Assembly: GCA_009667805.1 (NCBI GenBank)
Contig: CM019067.1
Location: 71,920,941-71,984,940, forward strand
Length of the DNA: 64,000 nucleotides
Source: Leptobrachium leishanense
Taxonomy: Eukaryota > Chordata > Amphibia > Anura > Megophryidae
Direction of reading: 5' to 3'
Within the stretch, counting starts at the first letter, position 1, and every line of letters begins with the position of its first letter. A program made the translations under genes and the position numbers. Shown here piece by piece: positions 22,521 through 33,794 of this stretch. Under the pieces are notes generated by a model. The model was not told the origin of the DNA, made no database searches, and saw nothing but the letters and a program-made list of their open reading frames with translations.

Positions 22521-23488
22521 CTTCTCCATGCCTTCAGAATTTTGGTGAAAGATCTCATAGGGACGACTCGTTAAGCCCCGGCAACAATGTTGCACACGCA
22601 AAAAAAAAAAAATTTCCGATCTTTCTTTTCTTCTCCGTGTTTTTTTTTTTTTTTTTTCCACGAGCTCAGAATGAGTTAAATAATTATGTTTGCAAGATTC
22701 CGTCTTTCATTTATGCAAGTCCTTGAAGCAGTCTCTGAAAAGAAACTCAGCCTACAGACATAAGCTGTTCCATCAGGCTAAGCTACAGGTAAACAATGAA
22801 CAGGGTGAAGGGGCCTTTTTTCTGTAGTTCTGCTAATGCTGTCTCAGCCTCTTCTAGCGGCATAAACAAAAGCAGAGATGCACAGAAATGCCTGGTACCA
22901 AATTGAAACTAGCACTCTAGTGCTTGAGATGTTTACGGCATTCAAGCCAGCTAATTAATATCCGTAAAAACAGACTCGCAAAATAAAGGTTAAAAGATCA
23001 CTTTAACATGCAGTGATATTATTGGGATCATTGGTTGCATTAGGCTCGGCTGCTATACGTCCTTTCGTCAGCTCAATAAACTCACGATATGTTGAAAAGT
23101 CACAAACGGTACAGAGGAAACCAAAAGGGGCAACGTGTCATAAATGTACACAGAGGTTCTTTTGTTGCAAATATAATATTATGGTAGCAGTATTATCCTT
23201 TTCAGCACTATATCCTTTCAAAATAAAAGAAGAATTGTGGCCTTTGTTTCAACCTGGGATGCACAGACAGCGGAGAAAAACGTAAATGGCAAAAGGGTTA
23301 TTATGCGTGTAGACTGCTGAACAAAAACAAAAATGTGTAATGTTAAAATAATTCTAATTTCTGGGCTTATTTGAAGAAATGTTTGTTGTCTGGACATAGA
23401 TAAAAGTGGTCGTATTCAGACGTATTACCTTTCCTACGGCATTTCTTCAGAAAAACTTTCAATTATGTGAAAAAGTCAATTATAACTA
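22521..23488. other. Single-copy intron, nothing recognised
   Basis: Poly(A) and poly(T) runs at about 22601 and 22640. Otherwise unique. Confidence 0.5.
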
Positions 23489-23491
23489 TAA

Positions 23492-23917
23492 GGCTAGGGT
23501 CAGACTGAGGCAGTGCGAACGCGCGTGCAGGCGCACTTAATCACGGCCGCACTAGCAGCAAATGCCGGGCAATGACGGCCAATATACGAAGTACGGTCGC
23601 ACAAAAGTCCGGCTGCGCAACGCAAGTGGAAAATGAACGCATTTTGTCGAGAACGTAAAACCGCTAGTACGGTTGTACAGAGTGCGCTGCGTCCGCTAGA
23701 GGCGTGTTTGCGTGATTTGGAGATGTCAGACACTGCTAATGTCCGGCCAACATAACATCCAGATGCACAAAGTGTTTTATTGATGATCCGTACAAAATCA
23801 CGGACAAAAAATGCGCATCGTATGACCGCTCTCGCGTACTCCGTGAAAAAATGCGTCCATTCGTTCGAACGCACTTTTTCACAGACAACGTGAAAATGCG
23901 TTCGTCTGACCCTAGCC
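23492..23917. mobile_element. TWA MITE family, copy 3
   Basis: 426 bp, GGCTAGGGTCAGAC...GTCTGACCCTAGCC, flanked by TAA on the left and TTA on the right. Nearly identical to copy 6 at 47072-47496. The 176-residue minus frame spans the element and beyond and is not a gene. Confidence 0.85.
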
Positions 23918-23956
23918 TTATACAGCTCGTATGCTAGTTGTAGTGTTATCCGAAAG

Positions 23957-24082
23957 CAAGGGTCGGCCACCGGTGTTTTGGAACTACATCTCCCATGATG
24001 CCGTAGCCACTCATTAGGTTGACTGAGCATAGTGGGAAATGTAGTTTCAAAACATCTGGATGGCCATGGTTGCTTACTCCTC
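23957..24082. mobile_element. hAT-like MITE with perfect 8-bp duplication
   Basis: Flanked by TCCGAAAG at 23949-23956 and again at 24083-24090. The interior carries the common AACTACATCTCCCATGATGC word and its inverse. 126 bp, non-coding. Confidence 0.75.
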
Positions 24083-24191
24083 TCCGAAAGGGAAATTTTA
24101 CACTTCTTCCGACTTTGTTTTCTTCAGTTCAGCGAGTTAAAACGAGCATTTTCTTAATTTGCATCCATTATTTGTTTTATTACCTTTAGAT

Positions 24192-24376
24192 CACTGGTTC
24201 CCAACCCTGGTCTTCAAGTACCCACTAACAGGCCAGGTTTTAAGGATTACCTTGGGGAAATACAGACTGAATCCTGCAATCACTGAGCAGCAAATCACAT
24301 CACATGTGCTGTGCTTCAAATATCTGGCAAACCTGGCCTGTTGGGGGAACTTGAGGACCGTGGTTGGGAACCACTG
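24192..24376. mobile_element. hAT MITE, CASTGGTTCCCAACC family, copy 1
   Basis: TIR CACTGGTTCCCAACC...GGTTGGGAACCACTG. 8-bp flanks CTTTAGAT and CTTTAGAG match at 7 of 8 bases. Body includes AACAGGCCAGGTTTTAAGGA. The second copy is at 53476-53659. Confidence 0.85.
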
Positions 24377-24479
24377 CTTTAGAGAGTTATTCTTAATTAA
24401 AAGAAGTCTGCAGACTTCCCCCTGCTGGCCTAAAGACATGCTTTACAAAATCTGGAGTTGGAGCTTGAACATAGCTTTA

Positions 24480-24919
24480 GGCTAGGGTCAGACGAGCGCA
24501 TTCTGTGTGGACTGTGCGTCCGTGCACAACGGACGTACTTTTTGACTGACAAGTTAGTGGCCACACAGTCCGTTTTTGTGACTGACGTTTTTTTTGACTG
24601 ATGTAGATGGGAAATACAATTATTATGAAAAACCATTTTGTCCGTCAAAAATGCTGGATGTCAAAAATGCAGTCCGTATGACTACGTTCCATCACTCACA
24701 CACAAAGCTATGCGGATGTGGCGCACTTTACATGTCCGTTCTAGCGGTTTTACGTTTGGACGCCTAACTTGCGTCCGTTTGCCTTGTCCGTTGTGCGTCC
24801 GCACTTCTGTGCGGACGTACTTCGTGTGTGGGTCTCTATTGATCATAACTGAATGCTACCACGGACATTAAAATGTGCGGCAACACGGACGTGATCAGTG
24901 CGCTTGTCTGACCCGAGCC
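24480..24919. mobile_element. TWA MITE family, copy 4
   Basis: 440 bp with perfect TTA duplication (24477-24479 and 24920-24922). Ends GGCTAGGGTCAGAC and GTCTGACCCGAGCC. The interior has diverged from the other copies. Confidence 0.8.
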
Positions 24920-25009
24920 TTAAAGTACATATTTTTGTGTTTATTACAGAACATGTGGGTGAGTGTTAATGTTTAACCCCTCTATTATCTCCTCCCATTT
25001 TAACCCCTA

Positions 25010-25085
25010 ATGAGCGGATCAGCATCATGAGAGATGTAGTTCCAAAACATCTGGAGGGCCAAGGTTGCTGACCTATGATCTAGGT
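25010..25085. mobile_element. hAT-like MITE fragment
   Basis: CATCATGAGAGATGTAGTTC and CAAAACATCTGGAGGGCCAA match the right half of the family at 23957 and 46669. No boundaries left. Confidence 0.5.
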
Positions 25086-25159
25086 GCTCATCTCTAGAGC
25101 CTACATTCCTAAAATGAAGCTAATAATTGTCAGCAGGACTCTACTTGAAAAAGACGATC

Positions 25160-25610
25160 TAAACCCTATTCATTAATAACCTATTCATTAACAGGACTAT
25201 ACACAGGACACAAGGTCACCCATTTAGACTGGACGAAAGGAAATTCAGCCTAAAGCATAGGAAGGGTTATTTTACGGTGAGAGCAATAAAGCTGGGGAAT
25301 TCTCTGCCTGTTGAGGTGGTTGGGTCAGAGACTGTACAGACCTTTAAAAAACGATTGGATGACTTTCTGCAGACACAGGATATTAAGGGTTGTAATATTT
25401 ATTATGTGGGTAAAAGCTTCTTGATCCAAGGAGAAATCTTACGCCATTCTGAAGTCAAGAAGGAATTTTCCCCCACTGTGTTGCTTATTGGCGAGCGCTT
25501 CAGACTGGGGCTTTTTGCCTTCTTTTGGATCAACAGCAGTAGGTGATGTGTGAAAGGCTGAACCTGATGGACGCATGTCTTTTTTCAGCCTATGTAACTG
25601 TGCAACCCCT
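25160..25610 (+). pseudogene. 3' end of a non-LTR retrotransposon
   Basis: The plus translation contains FRLDERKFSLKHRKGYFTVR followed by AIKLGNSLPVEVVGSETVQ and FKKRLDDFL. This matches the common pattern R-x-W-N-x-LP-x-EVV...FKxxLD at the C-terminus of CR1/jockey-type reverse transcriptase ORFs. Beyond residue ~45 the frame breaks up. The 3' end, TGATGGACGCATGTC then TTTTTTCAGCCTATGTAACT, is shared with 54967-55067. Exact clade not assigned. Confidence 0.6.
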
Positions 25611-26569
25611 TTCTAGACGCACAGCTTCCTTTCCAACAACAGAACCATTCTTCTGAGCTAGCCATAGTAGGAACATACATAATAAGTGGGAGAGATCTCA
25701 ATTTTGCTTCTTGTTACAGGTGTATTTTTCTACTACTTGGTGAATATACATATATATTTGTATAGTTATACTCCGTAACTTGAAGCCAAACTACATTAAC
25801 CCATCCAGCGAAAGCTTTGCAAGGCATTGTGGGTCATTGTAGTAGCCATGCCTTTATAAAAGGAGAAGCATATGCCATGTGTCATGTAAGATTTACCACG
25901 GGGCTTTCTATGAGTGATGATTTCCCTCAGTAGCAGAAGCTCAATGTCATAACACTGAAATAACCTTCAAATTCTTTCGTATAAAATGTATTTTATTCCT
26001 AAGACTTTGTGGTTAACAGAGGCTTAACGATTCCCCCATACTTTATAATGTTTTCAATTTGAAGAGTCCACATGTGGCCACGTCGAAGGATCGCCAGACG
26101 CAGTGTACATTTCAGCAAGCTAAACCTCATAAGTCTCCAGAAATTCCTCACATCTATTATGTTTACCTTCTGCTGCTGATGAGCCTGTCGGACTCTGTAC
26201 AGAGGAAATTACATGCGCTCCGGAAGATTTGGCATGAAGAAGATGCAAGGATGAACAAAGGGCAGAATGATTTTTTTTTTAAGTAGCCTACCCTAAGCAT
26301 TTTCACCCAATGAAGAATCTGGAGAACCAACGAAGAACAACGTTTCTGAGAGTTGTGTATATTTAAACCCATAGGAGTCATAGAACTCTTCTTTGAGCCA
26401 CCTGAATATAAAATAAAACTATTTATGGATTTGTTTATTGACTTTTACCCCAAATTAAATGCTTTAAGTGGTAGAGAATGACTTTATTTTTTTTATACCA
26501 CCTAGAATACAATTAGAAACGTTATCACCGAAGTTTATGCGTAAATCATAAAAGGCTTATTAACTCCTA
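25611..26569. other. Single-copy intron
   Basis: No supported gene. ACGAAGAACAACGTTTCTG near 26325 weakly recalls the GAAACGTTG repeats. Confidence 0.45.
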
Positions 26570-27018
26570 CACTATCGAGATATCATCAGCTTCAAAGGCA
26601 CAACTGGTTCCCCCGATATGATGCTGATCTTTAGCTCAAAAAGCAAATGAAATTTCTTTGCTGCAAACAAATTTCATTTGCTGTTGTACTGCAGAAGGTG
26701 CCCCCAAAGTTTTAGCCCTGTGAGCATAATGCCCAAAGAGTTAAACTGTAAAATCAGTCTCTCAAAGCTCTGAAATATCGGGCTGTCAGCAGCCGATGCA
26801 GCTAGCAATAGACGAAAATAGACCAGTCGCTCAAACTTCCAACAATATTTGTCAGTAGATGGCGCCATCAACTGGCCAAAATAGGTTATTTACAGTAAGA
26901 AATACAATGGGTATAAACTCAAATATTTCTTACTTTATAATTAAAAATTATTTTTACAACAAAACACTGGTTTCTGACCATGTTTTTTTGGAATATCACT
27001 TGGTAGTGAAGGGGTTAA
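26570..27018. mobile_element. TTAA-flanked element, diverged
   Basis: Left TTAACTCCTACACTATCGAG and inverted right TTAACCCCTTCACTACCAAG match at 15 of 20 positions, both at TTAA. The right end resembles the end of 63173-63438. Contains a ATATCATCAGC...GATGCTGAT hairpin. No transposase. Confidence 0.55.
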
Positions 27019-28479
27019 TTCTAATAATATAAACCGTAATTTCTGAGGTGATTTTAAAGTAAATGATATGACTATTAATAAAAATAAATATTTTAAATAG
27101 TTTTTAATTGCCTTAAAAAATGAGCTGTAGTCATCAAGCCGCATTGACCATAGTGTAATACTGGCAGGTCGAGACTAACGCAAGCCATATTGCGTCTAGT
27201 TAGCCGTGGACTACGTTATGTAGGCCCATCCATAAGCTACTTACGCTTGGCTTCCCTTCATGTTACAACTCTTTTGGTAAATGCTGGGTTAAATGCAGCT
27301 CTCACATTGTAAGATAATTTTATTGGCCCTTTGCTTTGCAAACATGAATTGGTTCAATGTTTAAGAGCGTCTTGATTGAGAGATCCATCGACAACGCGGC
27401 TTCCTGTGCCTCTGATCTCCGAGCTGCTATTACACGGTAAGAGGACTTGAGAAAATATCCATATACCTCCTCTACGATCATTTAGTAACGGAGAGTTTAA
27501 TGCATAAAAAGAGGTTTATTCAGATTTTGTCTAGGTAAGCCTACAGCCATCCAGCACTCCACGGACCTTCATATCCCTATAGGAATCTGGGATGATTATC
27601 TCAATGCCTTTATTTAAAGGATTCACATTAAGTCCATTTAAAAAAAAAATACGTTATTAAAAAAAAATCCCAATTCCTCTCAAAGGACAATTTCCATGTA
27701 ACCTCCTCATTTATATGGACCTACAGATTTTCGGCTGCATATGGATTATCCATCCAGCCTGTCCATTTCCTTCCTCGTTCTTGACTTTCTTCCTATCCAT
27801 CTGCCCTATAGGAAGAGCTGCATCTCTTTCCCCCCCCCAGCCTAGAGACATTTATAAATGTTCCTTTTCTTGTTCCTAGGTTTTTTTTCCAATAACATAT
27901 ATTACAAATAACCTATTCTTTTAGTTAATATATGTAAGTAGACTGTTTTAACAGCTGCTAACGTGCGAGGAAATACCAGCAGAAATATTTTATGGCCGCA
28001 AGTTGTAATATCATTGGAAATTTGCTCACGGTGGCTGCCAACGGTAAAGATCCTTTACAAAGTGATTAAAACTCACTAGTTTGTAGGTCTCATTCCAAAA
28101 AAAAAGTAAAAAATATACGTATAATCGGTAGGAAATTCAGTTGATTTAAGAGAAATGTGTGTTCTTTTATATTGCCGCACTATAATGAGTAATAAGTAAA
28201 AGAGCTAAATAATTTAGTATTTTCTTGGTAGGTTGCTCTGCTTCCAGCTTGATATTAATGGTGGAAAAATAACTGCAAGTAGGACCTTATTCATAAAACC
28301 CTAACTTTGCTTGTTTTTAGTAGATGTTGAGCTGTTAATGTTCTTAGTATGCAATATTCTAGTTGTCGTTTAGTCCATTATGCACTCTTTGCACCAATAT
28401 TATCCATGTTTTTATAAAATATCATATTCTGAGGGACTTGAGTGTCAGATTATGTGCAGCAAGTGAAATGACCACAATC
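27019..28479. other. Single-copy intron, nothing recognised
   Basis: Unique AT-rich sequence. Confidence 0.5.
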
Positions 28480-28549
28480 AGGATATACTTGAAAACAATA
28501 GAAATCTCAATGTATCCTTCCTGGTAAAATACTTTCTAAAAAAAAAAAT
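28480..28549 (+). mobile_element. SINE/LINE 3'-tail fragment
   Basis: Starts at AGGATATACTTGAAAAC and ends in AAATACTTTCTAAAAAAA. It corresponds only to the last third of the SINE at 16952. Confidence 0.65.
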
Positions 28550-28550
28550 C

Positions 28551-29020
28551 AAACCCTGTAACTTTAACAGAACAAGTTACATTTATTTATGGAGTGTGTC
28601 AGTGGTGTGACCTAGTGAGAAGACAAGTGGTTGTCAAAACCAGTTAAAACAATGTAAACCAGAGATATGGCGCACAAACCCTTCTGAGTTGGCCATTATT
28701 TCCAAATTCATCCAATCATCACAAGCCACAGTTTAAAGAACCGCCCTTGAGGGGCCAGAGCCAAACCAAAAGAAACTAATATCTACGGAGAATATATTTC
28801 TCGGGCTGTTTTGTCCTGGAATTTTCCGAACAGATCTACATTCCGGCCAATCAAAATGAGAGTTGTAGTCCAGCTGTAGAAAACACACAATACTGCAAAC
28901 TAAACAATGAAAGAGTTAGCACCAAACACCTGTTACTCCGGAGCAAGAAAAGCATGAAATGCAATCTAACACATGAAATATCTTAACAGGTTCATGATTG
29001 TTGGTGTCTGCGAAAAAAAT
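28551..29020. repeat. Long repeat, copy A (empty site)
   Basis: About 470 bp shared with 32893-33794 at high identity, from AACCCTGTAACTTTAACAGA to GTTGGTGTCTGCG. At the position where copy B carries a transposon, this copy has CACAGTTTAAAGAACCGCC with a single TTAA, so it preserves the pre-insertion state. Family unknown; possibly a local duplication. Confidence 0.8.
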
Positions 29021-29051
29021 AAAATCATTCTAACTACACATTACCATAAAG

Positions 29052-29185
29052 CAGGGATCTCAAACTTTGCCCCCCAGATGTTTTTGAACTGCAGCTCCTA
29101 TGATTCTCTGGCCATCTATTGCATTCAAAGAATTCTGGGAATTGTTGGCAATAAACATCTGGGGGGGCGGAGTTTGAAATCCCTG
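29052..29185. mobile_element. hAT-like MITE, CAGGGATCTCAAACT family
   Basis: TIR CAGGGATCTCAAACTTTG...AGTTTGAAATCCCTG. 8-bp flanks CCATAAAG and CCTTAAAG match at 7 of 8. 134 bp. Second copy at 49505. Confidence 0.8.
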
Positions 29186-29193
29186 CCTTAAAG

Positions 29194-29633
29194 GACAAAG
29201 AGGTCAATTCGGTACATTAACCATGAATTCTCTGGAAGCAACTGAAACATTTCCTGAGCCACACTCAAAGAAAATATGTTGTTGAGATCAAATAGGAATC
29301 TCAGTACATTGGACTCAAAGGACTCCGGTGCAAAAAATGTTAACAACTCCTTCTTGGTAGTTTAATCGAAATAAACTCTTTCTATGTTTTAGTCTTGAAT
29401 GACAGCTTGTCATATGTTTGTCTGAGAAGCATTTGATGTCCCTCGAGACAACGCTTGAGTTTGTTCCCAACAGATAACTTACCATGGAGACTCTTCTAAT
29501 AAAAGTCAACTTGATGGAAACCTCAATGCTCAATGCGTTCTCAGCCAAAATGGCATTTATTCACACCTCTAATGATCGTACTAGACTGAGTGGCCGCAAA
29601 TTAGTTTTAAAAACTCTGTATTTCTGATTCACA
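29194..29633. other. Unique intron
   Basis: No feature recognised. Confidence 0.45.
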
Positions 29634-29799
29634 GCCACACTTCACTTCCATCCTCTCCCTGAATCCAACAGCAAGCCATACTCACCGCAATCTCTCCCTC
29701 TGTATCCAGCCAGAAAGCCACACTTCACTTCGATCCTCTCCCTGAATCCAACAGCAAGCTATACTCACCGCAATCTCGCCCTCTGTATCCAGCCAGAAA
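29634..29799. repeat. Two-copy tandem duplication, 83-bp unit
   Basis: Two head-to-tail units starting at 29634 and 29717, differing at only a few bases. A partial third match with an upstream CTGTATTTCTGATTCAC word occurs at 29960-30005. Confidence 0.85.
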
Positions 29800-29939
29800 G
29801 GTGTTCTTCAATCAACACAATTTTTTCCATATTGTTACTGCCGCTAGTTTATTTAATTTTCTTCCCCTCCTTTTTTGATAGTTTAATTCTGTGCTGATTT
29901 TCAGTTTGTTCTGCTCCTCCCTGTTGTAAATTCTTTACG

Positions 29940-30395
29940 TGCAATGGCCATCTCTCTAAACTCTGTATTTCTGATTCACCGCCAAACTTCACTTCCATCC
30001 TCTCCTCTGCTGTCCCACCCGCCTGCCCCATCCACCACCCCCACCCAGCTCCATCCTAATTATATAAGCTCCTTTTTTCAGCTGCATCTCTCTCTGTTTA
30101 ACCTTATCATGTCCAAGCTCTTAGTCTATCATCATGCAGTGCCTGCTATACTCTCTCTGGTAATTATCTCCACACTCCCCCTGCTCCCTTTTTTTTTCAC
30201 TTGCCTCAGTCCCTTAGATTGTAAATTTACGGGATGTCTGGCTGAGCACTTGTATAAATTGCTGCATTAGCAGGACAATTATCTCACGGGCAGGGCCGTC
30301 TGTTCCTTATGTTTTATTATGTCACCTATTTGTGCTTTCCCATTGTAAAGCGCTACAGAATCTGTTGCCGCTGTATAAGTACTTGTAACTGTAAC
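29940..30395. repeat. Dispersed repeat with AAAGCGCTACAGAATCTGTT tail
   Basis: Contains CTTAGATTGTAAATTTACGG and the tail AAAGCGCTACAGAATCTGTT...CTGTATAAGTACTTGTAA. This tail is common in amphibian repeats and recurs at 39850 and 62263. Start is approximate; class unknown. Confidence 0.5.
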
Positions 30396-32113
30396 TGTAC
30401 AGATTAACAAGATTTCTGAGAGCTATTGGAGCTTTATGATAAAAAGAAAAGTATAATTGTCATACTTTTTTAGTGCCACTAAACATTTCATACAGGGCTA
30501 TCCCAAGAATGGACGAGTGGGGCATTGGTTTCATTTTACTTTCTGGTTGTCTAATGAGTTGGTACTCTGTGATACGGGAGTGACTTCCCTGGTGCACACC
30601 TCTTGGAGGAGGTGTGTGCACCAGCAAATACTTTCCCACCTTGTAGAGTAACAACCCATTGGATCATTGAATCACCAGGGTAAAAGGAAGGAGTCTCCAC
30701 AGCCTGCACTGGCCCACAAGGGCTTAGGGTGGCTCTGATTTTTGTATCTTCAACCTAAAGGCTTGGCCGACCAACAGGCCATGATTGTATGAACCAGCAA
30801 ACAGGTGGCAGTAGAGACTCAGAAACAATTCAATTTATTCCGGAGTGTGCAACTGGCTAGGGTTACTCGTAGATCGACACTATGGCAAGCACAAAAGAAC
30901 AGTCATTTAAATCCTCAAGAAACGAAACAAATCGCAACAAAAAAAAGAATTGCAAACCTTTGAGAATCAATTCAGTTAATGCAACAGGTCCTATAAATAC
31001 AAAAACTACATTAAATGTTTGCGTTTGGCACAACCACCCCCTCCTGTCTCTGTGAAGAAAATAACATACTATTACAGTAAATTCTAAATACAAAGCAGAC
31101 TACTTTTCTCAATTACGTTAACTAAATTTCAAAGCCCTTAGCGGTGTCATTACTTTTCATAATTGCTAACTACCTTTAATTATACCCACAAAATATTTTT
31201 TTCTGGTAAAAGAAAAAAAAAATCATAACATACTTTCTTATCTGAATGGAAATCACTACTGAGCTTTTGCAACCTTCAGTCCCAAATGCCTTCATAATTG
31301 TTTGGCTTCAATCCAGGATGGAGCTTGTAGAGGCTAGATAAGAGCCAACAGCTAAAAAATACAGGCTTTTCATTCTTATTTTTTTCCCTACGTTTTTTTC
31401 TCTCGTTTTTCCATTATAATGAATAAAAACTGCTAAACTAAAGAGTGTTAGCTGGGGACTTATAAAAGATATGGGATAGGTTATTAAAACACTGTCCTTA
31501 TTAGAGGAATTTTTCTTCACTGATATCATTGGGCTTATTGGACAAGCAAATCTTTAATTCTCCAATTCCACCCTGGATTTCATTATTTGGAACACTTACA
31601 AAATTTTGTGGATGTGGATGTTAATATATTCAAGTACGTCCGTGGCGTAGAATTTGGTTGTAGTTTGTTGGCTCTCTGAACATTTTGGGAGTTTTAGTTG
31701 ACACAGCGTCTGGTTCTCAAGAGATTGTCCATTAGTATTTCCAACCCCTGTTAAATGTTTGCTTTTTTATTTTTTTTAATACATGCGTTTAGATTTAATG
31801 TACTTTTTTTTTAGATACGGCTCTTAAAGCTACCAACAAAGAGATTGAACAATGAAAATTTGGATTAGAAATTGTATTAGTTGCAGCTGAGAGCATGGCT
31901 TGTGCCTGTTTTACTCTTTAAGGGAAGGACTGGAATGCTAAAACCAGATGCATTCAAAGACTAGTCTACACTTATGTTTTATGGCCATTAGCAGGGAGCC
32001 AAGGCATGCGTGCATTCCACTATCCCCTTTTTTCAGATTATATAGCATGTGCACCAACTTTTTTACTATTTCGTTATAAACTCTATGATCCTATATACAT
32101 TGCGGATGAGCTA
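30396..32113. other. Unique intron with one strong hairpin
   Basis: 30590-30622 is a hairpin GGTGCACACCTC/GAGGTGTGTGCACC with a 6-nt loop. The rest is unrecognised. Confidence 0.45.
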
Positions 32114-32227
32114 GGGCTAGATTCCAAGTCTGGTGTAAAGTTAACTTACCGAGAGCCCTGGTAAAATTTAGCAACTCAGCAGACTTTAAATGCTCGAGTA
32201 AGTTTACATCAGGCTTGAAATCTAGCC
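32114..32227. mobile_element. Small GGGC-ended palindromic MITE
   Basis: Left GGGCTAGATTCCAAGTCTGG and inverted right TGGCTAGATTTCAAGCCTG, followed inside by GTGTAAAGTTAACTTA and TAAGTTTACATC. No clear target duplication. Confidence 0.55.
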
Positions 32228-32356
32228 ATTTGTGCTTTTTTTTCCCACAATTTTTAGAAACTAATATATAGTAAACAGAGTTGTAAATAACAAAGACCAA
32301 TTAAGGGAAGCTAAAACAAGGAATCCAATATGGAGAGCCATCTTCGGATGACTCTT

Positions 32357-32474
32357 AGGGCAGTATTACAAAGTTGGTGCTAACTTAGCCAGAGCCATTG
32401 TAAACTTAACTCCATAGACTGTAATGGCTCTGGTAAGTTTACAACAGCTCTGGTTAAGTTAGCACCAGCTTTAG
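32357..32474. mobile_element. Small palindromic MITE cut by a SINE
   Basis: GTATTACAAAGTTGGTGCTA at the left and its inverse TAGCACCAGCTTTAGTAC at the right, immediately followed by the SINE head. The terminal bases after GTAC appear displaced by the SINE insertion. Confidence 0.5.
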
Positions 32475-32475
32475 T

Positions 32476-32678
32476 ACCGGCTGGGTGGAGTAGAGGTAAC
32501 ATCACTACTCTATAACTGTGGAGACACAGGTTCGATCCTGGCAAGAGCACTTCTCCAGTAAGTGTCCTTGGGCAAGACACTTAACGGTACATACTCGCCA
32601 CCCAGGACATACTTAAAAACTAGAGAAATCTCAATGTATCCTTCCTGGTAAAATACTTTCTCTCAAAAATAATACATA
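32476..32678 (+). mobile_element. tRNA-derived SINE, copy B
   Basis: Full head with GGTTCGATCCT B-box region and the shared body and tail. Inserted at the right edge of the palindromic MITE before it. Confidence 0.8.
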
Positions 32679-32892
32679 GTTTTTAACTTAGCCTCTACGT
32701 AACCAACTACTGTTGTTTTCTGTTGTTACAGTGACAATATACTTCGGCAATCCCAAAAAGGAAACTCAAATATGGCAGGAGAAGGTTCATTGATGATCAA
32801 TATTAATTTGAAATGCCACCGTTTATATTCATTGTATCAACTGCCATATTTGTTGGTCTTTACAGCAATAGTAAATTACATTGATTAGTGAA

Positions 32893-33794
32893 TAACCCTG
32901 TCACTTTAACAGAACAAGTTACATTTATGGAGTTTGTCAGTGGTGTGACCTAGTGAGAAGACAAGTGGTTGTCAAAACCAGTTGTTAAACCAACATAAAT
33001 CAGAGATATGGTGCACAAACCCTTCTGAGTTGGCCATTATTTCCAAATTCAGCCCTTTCATCAAATTATCACAGTTTAACCTCCCTGGCGGTGTTCCTGA
33101 GTGTGTCTCAGGGTTAAATTTCACCGCTGAGAGCGGTAACCCCGAGACACACTCGGGCTGTATAGATCACCTCTCCCTGCACTCCCTCGCTGATCTCTGC
33201 AGACTCCTCTGGCGATCGTGGCGTTTTACTTCCTGGATTCCGTCTTGCGAGGAGGGAACCAGGAAGAAATGAGGTCGCGATCGCCGGAGGAGGCTGTGGG
33301 GGACATTGAGGGAGCGCAGGTACAGGTGATGTATCCAGCGGCATCCTGAGTGTTGCTCGGGGTTACCGCTTCCAACATAGGAATTTAACCCCGAGCCACA
33401 CTCGGAATTCCGCTAGGGGGGCAAACAAAAAAAATATTGACCGCTTTTAGACAAGAAATTTCAAAATAAATAGACCGCCAGGGAGGTTAAAGAACCGCCC
33501 CGAGGGGCCAGAGCCAAACCAAAAGAAACTAATATCTACTGAGATTATATTTCTCGGGCTGTTTTTTCCTGGAATTTTCAGCACACATCTACATCCTGGC
33601 CAATCAAAATGAGAGTTGTAGTCCAGCTGTAGAAAACACACAACACTGCAAACTAAACAATGAAAGAGTTAGCACCAAGGACCTGTTACTCTAGAGCAAG
33701 AAAAGCATGAAATGTAATCTAACGGGAAAAACTAACACATGAAATATCTTAACAGGTTCATGATTGTTGGTGTCTACGAAAAAAAAAAAAAAAG
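32893..33794. repeat. Long repeat, copy B (filled site)
   Basis: Second copy of the 28551-29020 repeat, ending in an A-run at 33779-33793. Split by the TTAA element at 33076-33490. About 490 bp once the insert is discounted. Confidence 0.8.
33076..33490. mobile_element. TTAA-flanked piggyBac-like MITE, second copy
   Basis: TTAACCTCCCTGGCGGT at both ends as inverted repeats, TTAA duplicated at 33076-33079 and 33487-33490. Interior as in 18417-18819. The overlapping frames (33114-33344) mirror those of the first copy and are repeat-derived. Confidence 0.9.

Noticed and set aside
23500..24030. 176-residue minus-strand frame
   Set aside because: Lies in a MITE copy and runs into unrelated flank; a matching truncated frame occurs in the MITE copy at 47080-47313, so it is repeat-derived.
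26059..26286. Possible exon with a frame containing a leucine-rich stretch
   Set aside because: No recognisable family, no good splice sites, ends in a poly(T)-encoded tail.
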